Below, piece by piece: positions 31,661 through 46,836 of a stretch of DNA of 52,431 nucleotides. The DNA lies in the NCBI GenBank assembly GCA_013115145.1, contig JAAPAO010000210.1, forward strand, positions 1-52,431, given 5' to 3'. Source of the stretch: Perkinsus chesapeaki. Lineage: Eukaryota > Perkinsozoa > Perkinsida > Perkinsidae. Numbering within the stretch: position 1 is the stretch's first letter; every line of letters starts with the position of its first letter. Under the pieces are notes generated by a model, which saw only the letters and a program-made list of their open reading frames with translations, was not told the origin of the DNA and ran no database searches. The position numbers and the translations under genes are program-made.

Positions 31661-32998
31661 ATGACCGAATTAGATTCAGAGATATCTCAGCGCCTCGACG
31701 AAGTTCTGGACAAGTTTGACGTACCAGCCTCGACGCTAGTAGAAGTAAAGGATGACTTCCTTAGAGAGATGAGGGCAGGTTGGGAGGCTGGTAAGGGGTT
31801 TGGAGCTCCTCCCGAGGCATCCAGCATCAAGATGCTCAACGCTCATATTAACGTCCTTCCCAGAGGATACGAGAAGGGCGTCTATTACGCCTTGGACCTC
31901 GGTGGGACCTATCTGAGGGTCCTTAGAGTTGTCCTTGGCAAAGGTGAGAAGCCTGAGGTTGCCGAGCACCGGAAGCCGATACCGAAGGAAGTGATGAACA
32001 GCACCTCAGATGACCTCTTCGACTTCATAGCGATAACCGCCAAGGAGATGACCGATAAGTTCAACGATGATGGTGACATTCCAGCCGGTTTTACGTTCTC
32101 ATTTCCGATGAGTCAGGAGACGATAAATCGCGGGACTCTGGTGGAGTGGACCAAGGGCTTCAAGACCGCTGGGGTGGTGGGGGAGGATCCAGCGGTACTG
32201 CTCACCAAGGCCATGCAAAAGAGGGATGTCCCGATCTACGTGGCCGCGTTGTGCAATGATACTGTCGGCACTTTGATGACCTGTGCTTACCAATTCGAAG
32301 GTTGTGGTACCTGCAAGATTGGTATGATTATCGGTACTGGTACCAATGCTGCCTACTCCGATCCTACCCTTGGTAACTTGGTTGTTAACACCGAGTGGGG
32401 TGGATATAACTTCAGGAACGTTCGTAAGGTTCTTAATGAGTACGACACAGCAGTTGATGAGGCTTCTCCTAATCCGGGCAAACAGCTATACGAGAAGACC
32501 ATCTCGGGTATGTATCTGGGAGAGCTCACTCGCCTGGCCTCACTAGAGGTCCTCAAGGATTATCCGTCCGAGCTACCGGAGTTCCTCACCAAGGGCCCGC
32601 TGGACTCCAAGTTTGTCTGTGCCGCTCTGGAGGAGGATGGCCTGAAGTGCGAAGACCCAGTCGTGAAGGAAGTCTTCCGTACAATCGGTGACGCTGTTAT
32701 CGAACGAAGCGCCAATTTGTGCGCAGCTGGCCTGGCCGCCGTTGCAGAGAAATGTGGTATAGGCCGCGAAAACAAGCGACATATGCGAGAGGTCTGCGTC
32801 GACCACGGAATGCCGAGATGTCTCACAATAGGCGTCGATGGCTCCCTCTACCTCAAAGGGTACCACTACCCGGAGCGGCTGGCCATGGCATTTAGTAAGA
32901 TAGTTGGAGATGTGATGGCATCGCTCATTCACACTGTTCATAGTAGCGATGGTTCTGGTGTGGGAGCTGCTTTGATGGCGGCGGCGGTGTCCCAGTAG
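31661..32998 (+). CDS. Hexokinase, tandem copy 2 (intronless)
   Basis: Full-length single exon, 445 residues starting at ATG 31661 (MTELDSEISQRLDEV). It is clearly paralogous to the copy just upstream, with no large gaps. Sugar-binding and catalytic motifs remain: FTFSFPMSQ, EWTKGF, ALCNDTVGTLM, IGTGTNAAYSD, NTEWGGYNF and SDGSGVGAAL. The first phosphate loop reads LDLGGTYLRVLRV, with Tyr where copy 1 and nearly all hexokinases have Asn. Activity may therefore be changed, but the other key residues argue against a dead copy. Codon choice is less biased than in copy 1 except in the tract 32294-32423, which looks copied from it. The order copy 1, copy 2, MCM6 is all on the plus strand. Confidence 0.96.
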   Translation: MTELDSEISQRLDEVLDKFDVPASTLVEVKDDFLREMRAGWEAGKGFGAPPEASSIKMLNAHINVLPRGYEKGVYYALDLGGTYLRVLRVVLGKGEKPEVAEHRKPIPKEVMNSTSDDLFDFIAITAKEMTDKFNDDGDIPAGFTFSFPMSQETINRGTLVEWTKGFKTAGVVGEDPAVLLTKAMQKRDVPIYVAALCNDTVGTLMTCAYQFEGCGTCKIGMIIGTGTNAAYSDPTLGNLVVNTEWGGYNFRNVRKVLNEYDTAVDEASPNPGKQLYEKTISGMYLGELTRLASLEVLKDYPSELPEFLTKGPLDSKFVCAALEEDGLKCEDPVVKEVFRTIGDAVIERSANLCAAGLAAVAEKCGIGRENKRHMREVCVDHGMPRCLTIGVDGSLYLKGYHYPERLAMAFSKIVGDVMASLIHTVHSSDGSGVGAALMAAAVSQ

Positions 32999-33122
32999 TT
33001 ACTAGCTAGTCTAGCTTGTTGTTCAGTTTATGTAGTAATTTCTGTAGGAAGTTTTTCGCCTAATATTTGGTGCTTGGGTTCAAGTCAATAATGGTGGTAG
33101 TTTGTGAACTGTTGTTGTTAAT
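32999..33122. other. Short intergenic region before MCM6
   Basis: 124 bases between the stop of hexokinase copy 2 and the inferred MCM6 ATG. No feature seen. Confidence 0.5.
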
Positions 33123-37280
<4,158 letters not shown>

Positions 37281-38260
37281 TGAATGAAAGTCGTAGGCCC
37301 AATGAAGGCACAGAACGTGACAAAATAGGACCCTAGTCGAGGCAGCACAAGGATATACTAGCCAGTATGTAGCAAAAGCCAAATCTTCACCGAACCTATA
37401 GGACCGGCGTGCCGGGTAACCTATTAGGTTATTACGTGACATGCGTATCGGTTGGTTCAAGATATTGCTTAAAAAACATGTTTTTGTCGCCGACGTTCCC
37501 CAATTTGTACACTGCCAGCACACTGTGTCGAACACAACTATGGGAGTAGATCCTGCAGGGAGGAAGCCGAATAGTTGTGCGATCGATATCAAGTCCCAGA
37601 TAAGTATGTTTATGGCTGACGAAAGCATGTTGAAACGATCCCTATGGATGTAGTTCAAACCAACGACTAGCAAAGCCGAATTCTGGCCCTTCGCTTATGA
37701 CTCGCACCGACTGAGTATAGATTGATGAGATCTAGTAGATTCCGTTGTACCATAAGTCGATGGGTCTTCGTGTGACACGAATCGTGTCACGCACATGTTT
37801 GCGAATATTCTCAATACGCGCGACAGATCTTATTTCCTATGGTTGAGCGAATCAAGTAGCACTTTTCTTCTCCATACTTTCATCGACGGTTGGCCGTGGA
37901 GAGGTGTCGCTCACAATGGAGGCACCGCTGTAGCTCTAAGAAGCTCTAAGGCGAGCTTTTGGGAATACTCCCCCACAATTTGTGTGGGGCAACTTCTCCG
38001 CTCTCAAAACCTTTATTACGAAGTATCGTGCTGCAGGGCTGACAGTTCTGAGCGAATAAGGTACAATAGAAGATAGCGAGAGTAGAGAGTTGACGAAAGT
38101 TCGAGTGGAATACGTCAGCCCGAGGTTCTATTCATCAGCACATGGGCTTGATTGGTAGCGCTGGTGGAGCAAACAGACGCAGTTACGGCAGGAATTCATG
38201 GGTATGCGTACCTTCGGCATAAAAGTTCTCTGAACTCCCTCGACTATAGTTAACATCTCA
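37281..38260. other. Gene-free stretch at the start of the accessory region
   Basis: About 980 bases without a convincing gene. It contains the 9-1-9 palindrome at 37772-37790 and a CCCCACA/TGTGGGG hairpin near 37971-37989 with a 5-nt loop. Confidence 0.5.
37772..37790. repeat. Perfect palindrome, 9-bp arms, 1-nt centre
   Basis: GTGACACGA, a single A, then TCGTGTCAC. It lies in intergenic DNA and is one of a series of palindromes with one unpaired central base in the right part of the window. Confidence 0.9.
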
Positions 38261-38626
38261 ATGTTTACCCTTGTCACCTTCTGCCGTCTGTTGGTTCTCG
38301 GGGCTCTGGCCAGTGCAGCTCCAAATGGAAAATACTGTGGGGGTGTCTCCTTCATATTCACGATTAGTCTAACGTTCAATGGGGACACTTTTGATCTTGA
38401 TGGGAGGTATTTCTTCAACCGCGGTTCGGCTAGAAATGTGCCCTACTCTATGCCCGCTGCTGACACTATCCAGTTTCCTCTCGACAACGCAGCACTCCAA
38501 AAGGCATTCGATGACATCAGCCCTCCAGTCTCGAGATCAGAACTGCAGTCCCTGCACTTCGCCAACGATCAGCTCACTGCAAGCACTTCCCTCGGCAGCC
38601 TGACCCTGACAAAAGGGGCATGCTGA
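38261..38626 (+). CDS. Small secreted two-cysteine protein, paralogue 1
   Basis: 121 residues, no intron. A signal peptide is evident (MFTLVTFCRLLVLGALASAA). The mature part begins NGKYCGGVSFIFTISLTFNG and ends in a C-terminal cysteine (LTLTKGAC). The two mature cysteines, one near each end, could form a disulfide. Alternating hydrophobic residues (FTISLTF, TFDLDGRY, LTASTSLGSLTL) suggest a small all-beta domain, with a helix near LQKAFDDI. I know no named family. Paralogues at 40689 and 46837 share the same spacing with no gaps after the YCG. From the signal peptide I infer export to the outside or to a vacuole. Function is unknown. Confidence 0.88.
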   Translation: MFTLVTFCRLLVLGALASAAPNGKYCGGVSFIFTISLTFNGDTFDLDGRYFFNRGSARNVPYSMPAADTIQFPLDNAALQKAFDDISPPVSRSELQSLHFANDQLTASTSLGSLTLTKGAC

Positions 38627-40688
38627 TGAGATCAACGCCAGACCTGCCTGCGGCCGAAGACGGAGAGGCTGCAACTCATCTGAGGATAATGCCTACTCTG
38701 CTCTTTAAACTTTCTTGACATTGAAACCCTCAGAGGGATATAGAACATATGTCTGGATAAGGCCTTCATTGGCTGGGTGTACATCTGTCCTTAGGTCAGT
38801 AACTCGTTTGAAAGTCAAGTCTGCTCCAAAAGTCTATTGTAATCAAGTTTTCTGTCTAAGCCCTCGTGGATACCGGCGACTACATTGTATGCTCGCATGG
38901 CAACGGTATTTCTTACTGCGTGCTCTTAGTCCAACACAATATAGTTTGACCAGTCCTTGGGTGCTGTCATCAGTCCTATTCATGGTCTTGCTCATTGCTT
39001 GTTGTGTTCGAAGTACCGCAAAACCTGGCCTCGTCACGGATCATGACTCACGACTCATACCGTGGTTGTCTTATATCGTGAAGACTGCGAACAAACCTGG
39101 ATCCTCTCTCAACATACATAGTATGCTTGGCACACCGCATCAGTTGTCTACCCGCTATGGTACTTCCCTGATATGAAGCTGCGTCCTGACGTAGCTTTCA
39201 GGACGTGCTGGTCCTCAGACTCTGATATTCAGATCATCCTACTTCAAGGTTCCCGGCTGCCCCGACATTTTCGCCAAGGCCCTGACGGCGCGCATGAGAA
39301 CCTCCATTACCGTTAGCCGTAGTCTATGCTTCCCTCCTCGATGAGGAGTTGCTGTGGTCTTAAATATAACTCGGAGATATTCATTCGAGCACGGGGTAAT
39401 CCGAAGATGCAGATGAGGATCAGTAGTTCGTTCCATATACTAGGGCCCCTAGCCTAGGGGCCTTGTATGAGTCGTTGTCTACCAGAGCGAAAAATGAACC
39501 CGCTGGCAAATCAGAGCATGAGGCAGTCTCACTTAGTACTGCTAGATAGTAGAAAGAGACTGGTGAAGCAGGAATGGAGAGGTGAATATCATTCACCTGG
39601 GACACGCAGGATGCGAGCCTCCTTAGACCGACAAGGCACGACGATGGTCTGTGTCGATGAATGGGTGGATTCTGCTGCTTTCCATGTGTCGGCGGTGTGC
39701 ACACACATTCAGCTATTTGAGGGAAACACCGCCCACTTTACACTAATGAACTAACACTTACTGCTTGCTACACGTCGGTCAATGGGGTAAACAGCCTAGT
39801 GCGTTCATCAGGCATATAAGCCCAACTCATATGAGCTAGAGGAACGGAGCATCTTCTTTGAACATCGAGCTTGAGTTCATATACAGCGAAGTTATATACA
39901 GCTTATTTTGACAATAGTAACTCCCAAAAAACCGAGCCGTGTCCGTCGTGAGTTATCAGAGCCAGTGCAGGAGATGTCATATGATCTATGATGAACACCC
40001 TTCACCTTACATCTTGCTTGTTCTTTAGCCATCGTGGCTCTTTTTTCCTATCAGTCTAGCAGCTTAGCTCTCTACTTCTTCTGCCGCTCAAGCAGGGGTC
40101 GACTCAGGAACACTGATTGAGTGAGAGGGAGGTGAAGTAGAGAATCTACACATCACAATGTAGCGAGCTTCGATGAGCTTCGAAATTTTGGTTTATCATG
40201 TACTAGAGAACGTAGCAAGGACGACTACTCGATTGTGGCTCTCGCACTGCACGTGCACCACCAGTGGAGCGCGCCCCTTCCTAATCACTCAAGCGCGGGG
40301 CCTCTCCATAGGCTGTGCGGAACTAATGAAACTTGATCAATTGTGCTTGATAGTCGCGTGATGCGACTCGCGTCCCGGCTTTTAGTCCGGGCAGAGGGTT
40401 TTACGATCGTGAGGTTTCTTCTTATCCTTAGTTGTCTCGTCTCTCACTTGTGTTTGAGAAACCACTCTTATCATCCCCGAACTAGAAGTCTATCTTCTTT
40501 AACCAATTTTGACGTTGAGTTCGGTGGCTACACCACTGTTCATTTATGTTACATACTGAGGCGTCGGGCTCCAGTGCTTCAACTTGAATTTCGCTACCGT
40601 TTACGACCTTGCCTTCAGCATTTACTACACTCTGGCGTCTAGTGCCTAACTCGTGTTTGACAGGACGTTTGTATCGCCTATATTTACC
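38627..40688. other. Gene-poor spacer between secreted paralogues 1 and 2
   Basis: About 2 kb. Some open frames exist (near 38715-39176 and 39467-39754) but none has a family signal or splice support. The perfect 9-1-9 palindrome 39444-39462 lies here. Confidence 0.45.
39444..39462. repeat. Perfect palindrome, 9-bp arms, 1-nt centre
   Basis: GGCCCCTAG, a single C, then CTAGGGGCC, in intergenic DNA. Confidence 0.9.
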
Positions 40689-41072
40689 ATGAGATCTGCC
40701 TCAAGCTTCATTTGCCGCCTCCTTGTTGCTATTCAAGTTGGTCTACAACTCCTAGTCCTCGGTGCACCAGACGGAAAGTACTGTGGCAAGGTAGGCGCGA
40801 TATTCAGTATCAGTCTGACCTTCCATGGTGATACTTTTGATCTCGACGCGAAGTACTTGGCATATACCGGATCGGCTCAGAACGTGCCATATTCTATGCC
40901 CCAACCCGATAAGATTAGGATACCCCTCGATAACCCGGACCTTAATAAGGCATTCGACGACCTGAAGCCACCGATCAGAAGGGCGGACTTGGAATATCTC
41001 GACTACGTCAACGACCAGATTACAGCGCATACGTCGTTGGGAAGTCTGACCTTGGCAAAGGATACGTGCTGA
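40689..41072 (+). CDS. Small secreted two-cysteine protein, paralogue 2
   Basis: 127 residues from ATG 40689, no intron. The leader MRSASSFICRLLVAIQVGLQ LLVLGA is a few residues longer than in paralogue 1. The mature part starts DGKYCGKVGAIFSISLTFHG and ends SLTLAKDTC. By my count about 60% of mature residues match paralogue 1 in a gap-free alignment. Shared blocks are SISLTF, GDTFDL, NVPYSMP, PLDN, KAFDD, NDQ and TSLGSLTL. A frame continues upstream of the ATG, but the first ATG that gives a signal peptide is 40689. Function unknown. Confidence 0.88.
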   Translation: MRSASSFICRLLVAIQVGLQLLVLGAPDGKYCGKVGAIFSISLTFHGDTFDLDAKYLAYTGSAQNVPYSMPQPDKIRIPLDNPDLNKAFDDLKPPIRRADLEYLDYVNDQITAHTSLGSLTLAKDTC

Positions 41073-43181
41073 GCCAGAGCAGTGTAGTCTAAACTATGTA
41101 GATCCATACTGGCTCTCCAGCACTACTTTGACCGTCTATCATTTTGTCTATCTCACTTCTTGCAATCATTGCTGGCCAGTATGGCGGAACTCTTCGGATG
41201 GGAGTCACTGCATACTGACCCAAGCATCAGGTGGTCATTGAGAGTCATCTGGACCACTGAGCGAGGCGGCCTCGCCGGAGCCAGCTCTGACAAAATTGTC
41301 CTTAGTTCTCATATGTAATGAGCTTCTTGTGCCATCAGTCCTCCTCTTATCGACGAGAGTTGTCACTTGTAGTAGTAGATAAGACTGTTTTACACTCTCA
41401 GTAAGCTTTTGAGTTTCAACTTGGGTCACGCGGGACACACACTTCAAGATAAAGAAGAAGATAACCTGAGGCTCGAACATATGTAGGGAAGTCTCATCTC
41501 CATTAGAGACTCCAAAGCGTACAAGTTCATAGGCTGACTCGGGCATTCGGGTAGCAAAAGGCGGCAATGAGGAACGGGAGCCTCGAAAGTTTGACCACCC
41601 GAGGTCGAAGCGCTATTCGGTTCCGTTATCAAGCTTCTGGAACTCGCATTCTTCCCCCCCATCCTCCACCTCTGAGGCTCTATCCGAAAATTTCACTTGC
41701 GAAAGCTTGGCAGCGCCAGGTTAGAACATCAATAATCCTCGTCCTGAGGTGAAGTACACGGTGTACTGTACACCATAGTCATCTCGGCTAACAACAGACG
41801 CGAAAAGGCAGGATTTACGAAATCCCGTGATAATTTACGCGTAATGCATCCAAAATCTGCTGCAGCTGTTGTGGTGAAGTTCTTGCTGTTGACAACAACG
41901 ACTGAAGACTCGTTAGTAAAGAGTTGCAAATTTTTAATGATCTTCGATGAGCGCTCTGGTTATCTGGCATCAGAGCAACAGTTTTCTCTAGCCAGACGGC
42001 GGCAATTGTTGTGATGAGTGTCAAGTTCTCAACGAGAACTTCTCAGCGAGGAGGGTTTCAAGGCGAACCCACGACTAATATAAAGGCTATTCCGTACTTG
42101 TACAGTTTTGAGTCACTATGACAGCTCTAATTGTTGTACCTCAGTTTTGTCTTTCCACTGGAAACCTTCTAGTGTCAAATTGTCACCGACAAGTGTTATT
42201 GGCTCGTACAGTGTGGGCTGAAAACAGCGCGCCAAGACGTCACGTCATTGCTCAGTATCTCCGATAATTTCTACTACTCTCCCTGTTTGATACGGCGTCT
42301 ATTAATGAGTATGGCCTGAGGTATCTCTCACGTACCCCTGGTGCAGCGAATCGTTTTAGAGTTTCAGTCTCGTCCCGAAAAGTACATACTTATTCCGCAG
42401 TCATGGCTCAGTGTCATAATCGATGGCGGTACCCAACAAGGAAGAATAACAATCTCATTTAATCAACCAAGATCATATCAAACTTTCCGCGCTGTTCAGT
42501 TCGTGATTGGAGCCCGTGCTTTCTTAGCTCGGACAGGACTTTATGTGCCCGTAAACTCGTGGCTGGAACTCTCGATTCCTACCTGGCGCTAGATATTCGC
42601 TCCACCATTAGGACAGCAGCGTAGAATATGGGCGCATTCTTCACACGAGCGTTGCGAAAATAACCTTCGCGAAAAATTCGTGAAAGTTTCCCGTTGAGAC
42701 GAAGGTGTATTGTTCTAGAAAGTTCGTCAGGGGCATATGGCACAGTAGTGACGCCGCTGCCAGTCCGGGAAAGACAGCTTGTGACCGGTATTATTAGCAC
42801 CTTCGGTAAACGATGTCCGACTCCGGCTACACCAATGCTTTATACGAAGTATTACTTAGCGGACAGGCGATTCGGCCTTTAGTTACTATAGCCTCGGAGA
42901 CCTTGTAAGCTCGAAGAACCTAAGCTCACGCCAACGGCGAAGGCACGAGATTCCTGCGAACCTACACTTTGTACCTCGTGTGACACAAACTCAACGCACG
43001 CATGTGCGCGGCGCACAGTTCGCCCAATCGATCCGGGCAAAGGGCTCCACCCTTGCGACCTATAGGGGCTATGTTGTAGCCTGAACAAATTGAATAATAT
43101 AGCAGGCATTAAGCTACAGTCGCCAGCCGAAGGTATTCAGGATCCTCCTGCCACAAGTTCTCCACTTTTCAGACCCTTCCG
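41073..43181. other. Spacer between paralogue 2 and the carboxypeptidase, with possible gene relics
   Basis: About 2.1 kb. It holds a possible C-terminal exon at 42341-42592 (listed separately), a 7-1-7 palindrome at 41760-41774 and an 8-3-8 inverted repeat at 42023-42041 (AAGTTCTC/GAGAACTT). No complete gene could be built. Confidence 0.4.
42341..42592 (+). CDS. Possible terminal exon or relic, weakly like the C-lobe end of a pepsin-type protease
   Basis: An 80-residue strand-rich frame runs to TAG 42590-42592 without its own ATG. IVLEFQSRPEKYILIPQSW and QFVIGARAFLARTGLYVPV recall, in order, the late beta-strands and the I(L)GxxFLR hairpin of pepsin-like aspartic proteases. No catalytic DTG or DSG motif could be found upstream. 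It may be the last exon of a gene, a relic, or chance. Confidence 0.22.
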   Translation: MQRIVLEFQSRPEKYILIPQSWLSVIIDGGTQQGRITISFNQPRSYQTFRAVQFVIGARAFLARTGLYVPVNSWLELSIPTWR

Positions 43182-45545
43182 ATGATACTTTCCTCAATTT
43201 TGGTTTTACTCATCTGCGGAGTCAATATCTCTATGGTTCACGGCATATGTGACGATAGAGTGAAGCATGACTCCGGCTACTTACATGGCGGTTCAGATGC
43301 TTTGTAAACCTGCCTCCGAGATCGTAGCCGCGTATTACTTTTTTTGTCCTCAGGTTGTTCTATTGGTTCTTTGAATCGCGCACAGACCCTGCTACGAGCC
43401 CCACCCTTATTTACTTCCAGGGAGGCCCTGGAGCCAGCAGTATGTATTCACTCACTGCGGGCAATGGCGGACCATGTGTACTTGATCGGGTCCCGATCAT
43501 CGGGATGGTAAGGATACGTCGGTAAACAGGTAAGCGGCCCCGAATTATTCCAGCTCATTTTTTGATGTACGTCTAATTATAAGGTATTCGTTCAATACCT
43601 TTGCCAATGTTTTGTACATCGACCAACCCGCTTCGACAGGCTTCAGCAAAGGAACAACTCCGAAGGATTCAGTCGCGGCGGCGAAAACCACGTAAGTAGT
43701 TCATTTGCTTTCAGCTGCCGATGATTCCCTCACAGTCTCCAGGCGTTGAAGAGTTTCTTCTACAAATACCCAAATTACAATAGACAAGTATTCTTTATCG
43801 GCGAGTCATATGCAGGTGGGTATCACGGTCCACTTTCTGACGTTCTCCCTTGGGCTCGAGGATCTTTGGCAGGACATTACATCCCACCCCTGGCGCAGCT
43901 CACCATTGCGAGTACGCCCTCTATCAAGCTGAAGGGTGTCATTCTCGGTAATGCTCTAGTCAACCCTAAGCTCCAGTAAGTATTATGTGTTCCATGCATA
44001 ACTCCAGCGTCAAATCATATTACTACCCAGGTATCGATCAATGCCCATGATGGCTTTTAAAAGTGGCACGGCCCCCAGCGTCATTACAGAGAAAGAGTAA
44101 CGAAAACATTCAGAGGCGCGGCTTCACTGCCGTTCATGTTCTTAGGTACCGGCGTATGCTCGATGCCGTACATACAGTCCTTTCCGAAATGCAACTTTGT
44201 CTCGATAATCGGGAGAGCGAAGAACTGTGCCAAAAAGCATCTGATGACATTTTCAAATACTTGAGAGACCCCATCAGAGATAAGGACATCGATCCGTATG
44301 TTACACGAGATTATTCACAATGCGGTGCGCAAATATAATAGTTTTTCAGGTTCACGGTTCGCTCAGTTTGTGATAGAGTTATGAATTGCCTGTTGCAGGT
44401 ACGACCTTCGCCTCAAGTGTACCGAGCCAGCTCCTGGATGTGAATATACGAAGAATGTGAGTTGGGCAACATACTTAGGTTTCGTATCTTTCATGGGTAA
44501 TCGATGCCATGAAATTTCAAATTTCATGCATTGTACGAGCGCTATAGTCTTCGTTTTCAGTTCGACACCTACTTCAATAGCCGGAAGGTTCAAGATTATC
44601 TCAAAGTCAATAAAAAATGGACGCTTTTCGACGTTCAGGTGAGCCGTTGTTGTTCCACTGCGACCGTACTCATAGATTCACAAGTGCGAGCTCATCAGGG
44701 GCGCCTAGTTTGTGGCTACTTTGTAAGGTTATCAGCGCCTAGTAGGCCACGATAACCCCACAAAGTAGCCTTCCGTACATTTCCTGTTTCTTAGGTTTTT
44801 AATTCCTTCCTTGGTGACTTGCCCGTTGACTACAGCCCGGATTTGTCGACGGTCCTAGATACAGGTTTACGGGTAAGTCGTCGGGCGGTACACTGTCGTC
44901 ACGACACACTATACACCTGTATACGGCATGTATCAAGGGAGTGAGAAGCATTGTTTGAATCTATACAGTGAGGACTGTGTCGCATAGTCGACGATACTTC
45001 GAAAGGATTTGGTTGGAAGGCTTTCATTTGGCAGGTCATGATATACGCCGGAGACCAAGACTATCTCTGCAACTGGATAGGAAATCGTAACATGGCTCTG
45101 AGCATTCAGTGGAGTGGTCAAGATGGATTTGTCAAGGCTAAAGATGTGCCATATCGTGTAAGAGACGCTATTGCTTTAAGGCGCTAAATGGGAGTGATAT
45201 GTTCGCAACAAATAATTGAGACATCGCGATGATGTCATTATCATAATGGATCGGTGTGCAATGACAAGTATACTAGCGGCGAGCAGCGCAACCGAACGTG
45301 TCACCGAGAGCGCCTTTCAAACGCGCAACTTCCCTTAGCTGCCAACCGGAGAGCAAGTTGGAATATTTAGAAGTTTCACTTCCCCGAGTACAGGAGGGCA
45401 ACTCAACTTTGCTCAGGTAGGTTGTGTTCTGTGCATACAGTCATTCTCAACTCAGATTTACAAAGCCGGTCATAGCGCTGCAAAAGATTCCCCAGCGGCG
45501 GTTCTCAAGCTCCTATCAGAGTTTGTAGCCGACCGACTAAACTGA
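43182..45545 (+). CDS. Secreted serine carboxypeptidase (peptidase family S10), multi-exon
   Basis: The start at ATG 43182 gives a signal peptide (MILSSILVLLICGVNISMV). Exon 1 (43182-43303) joins 43354 as DALLFYWFFESRTD. Conserved blocks: IYFQGGPGASS (usual NGGPGCSS, the Cys is Ala), NTFANVLYIDQPASTGFS, VFFIGESYAGHYIPPLAQL (catalytic Ser, across an intron), GVILGNALVNP, then VMIYAGDQDYLCNWIGN (catalytic Asp) and IYKAGHSAAKDSPAA (catalytic His). The stop is TGA 45543-45545. The family removes C-terminal amino acids at acid pH in vacuoles or outside the cell. All three catalytic residues are present, so it should be active. The middle exon LDAVHTVLSEMQLCLDNRES is cysteine-bearing and less conserved. 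It sits between secreted paralogues 2 and 3. A large hairpin lies in one intron. Confidence 0.92.
44714..44770. repeat. Large inverted repeat inside a carboxypeptidase intron
   Basis: The arm at 44714-44733 pairs with 44751-44770: 11 bp (GGCTACTTTGT/ACAAAGTAGCC), a 2-nt mismatch, then 7 bp (GGTTATC/GATAACC) around a 17-nt loop. It lies in the intron 44639-44794, 24 nt before the acceptor. Confidence 0.9.
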
Positions 45546-46836
45546 AGCCGGGCTTTAGCTCCTAGGCAACGATGACATTCTGAACCTTTCAGGGGTTATG
45601 ATTGGATTTTACGAACATGTGAGAAGCTTTACCGTCGATTCGGGAACTCCTGCCGCTAGGGCGCGCTCAGCAACGAGAGTTTTTCGTACGTCTCTCATAC
45701 TTCTTATGAGTTGTGTTTCCAGAAAGTCTGCTAATGCCTTGTCCACGCCTAGTTCCCGTGATACGCACGATAGCTTAGGCAGAGAACCCAGGCAATGTTG
45801 ACGACGCCGTTGCTACGGATCCGGGATCCTGTTCTACTCATCCTTTGCGTCCAATATGTAGCTGCATGGGAAGGTGGCCAGTAGTCAACGGGGAATCCCG
45901 GGGTCCCGGGGTGACGAGGCGGCCTCGTCGAGGCCATCGAGGCACATCACCGTAGCAGGCCACCTCCTAAAGCTGATGGGAGATGACCTTCGCGGTTCTC
46001 CCCAGGAATCGTCCACTGCTCGTTCTCGATTGCTTTCATGCCTTTCGTATTTTGTTCGGTGCAGCCTCTGTTAAGATAAAATGTCTCAAATGCAACGATT
46101 CTCGTGTGGTTTTGTGCTCCATAGAGACCCACCCCGCCGCAAGCAGGAAACATCAGACCAAATTGCGGCTACTCGGTGATTGAGAAGACGCTGTTCAGTC
46201 TCGATGTTTTCAGTACGAGGGTGTCCAGGTTTATCGCGATATAACAGATCTTCGAGAACTTTATTCATAAGGCCAATAAAGGGCGCCCTCAAAGTTCTAA
46301 CTTTCGCGTGCAGTTGTTCAGATCAAACGATTAATGTCCAACCAGCACAACTGTTTAGGATATCACAAAGATAACCTTACTCACCTCCATATACTGGCAA
46401 GGGCTCACCAAAATGATACTAGAGATCAAATTAGTCCGAACGAATAGTCTATTCTAACGAGTACACCTATACATGAGTAGCTCAACTCAGTAGATTGAAC
46501 TCTGCAACAGCTCTCGATATTTTTCACCGCATAACTCTGCACACACGAATCCTCCACCCGCGCAAACGAGATTAGAAAGTGAAACATCAGCGGATTTAAA
46601 AGTCATAAACAGATGAGTTACTAACCTTCTCTACAGGGATATCAAGGCTCAAGGCATCCACTTGAGCATGAAATAATCAGAGCATAAAACAGAAGAAAGA
46701 TTTGACGAGAGACAACTACTCGATGTCTACCATTGCTCCATTCGCATACTCACCGCCACCAAACTGACGAAGCCTATGGGAAGCCGAGGGTTGCCGATTT
46801 GCAAGGTTTTTTGTCGTTGACACCTTCACCTTTCTT
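45546..46836. other. Gene-poor spacer between the carboxypeptidase and paralogue 3
   Basis: About 1.3 kb. I could not support any gene. It includes short palindromes such as GACGAGGC-G-GCCTCGTC (45913-45929) and GGATCC-G-GGATCC near 45817, and a doubled CCCGGGGT near 45898-45912. Confidence 0.45.

Noticed and set aside
38715-39176. 153-codon open frame after secreted paralogue 1
   Set aside because: It has no proper ATG at its start, no signal, no family pattern and no splice support.
45598-45801. Small 67-codon frame after the carboxypeptidase
   Set aside because: It has no signal peptide, no homology and no splice evidence; random frames of this length are common here.
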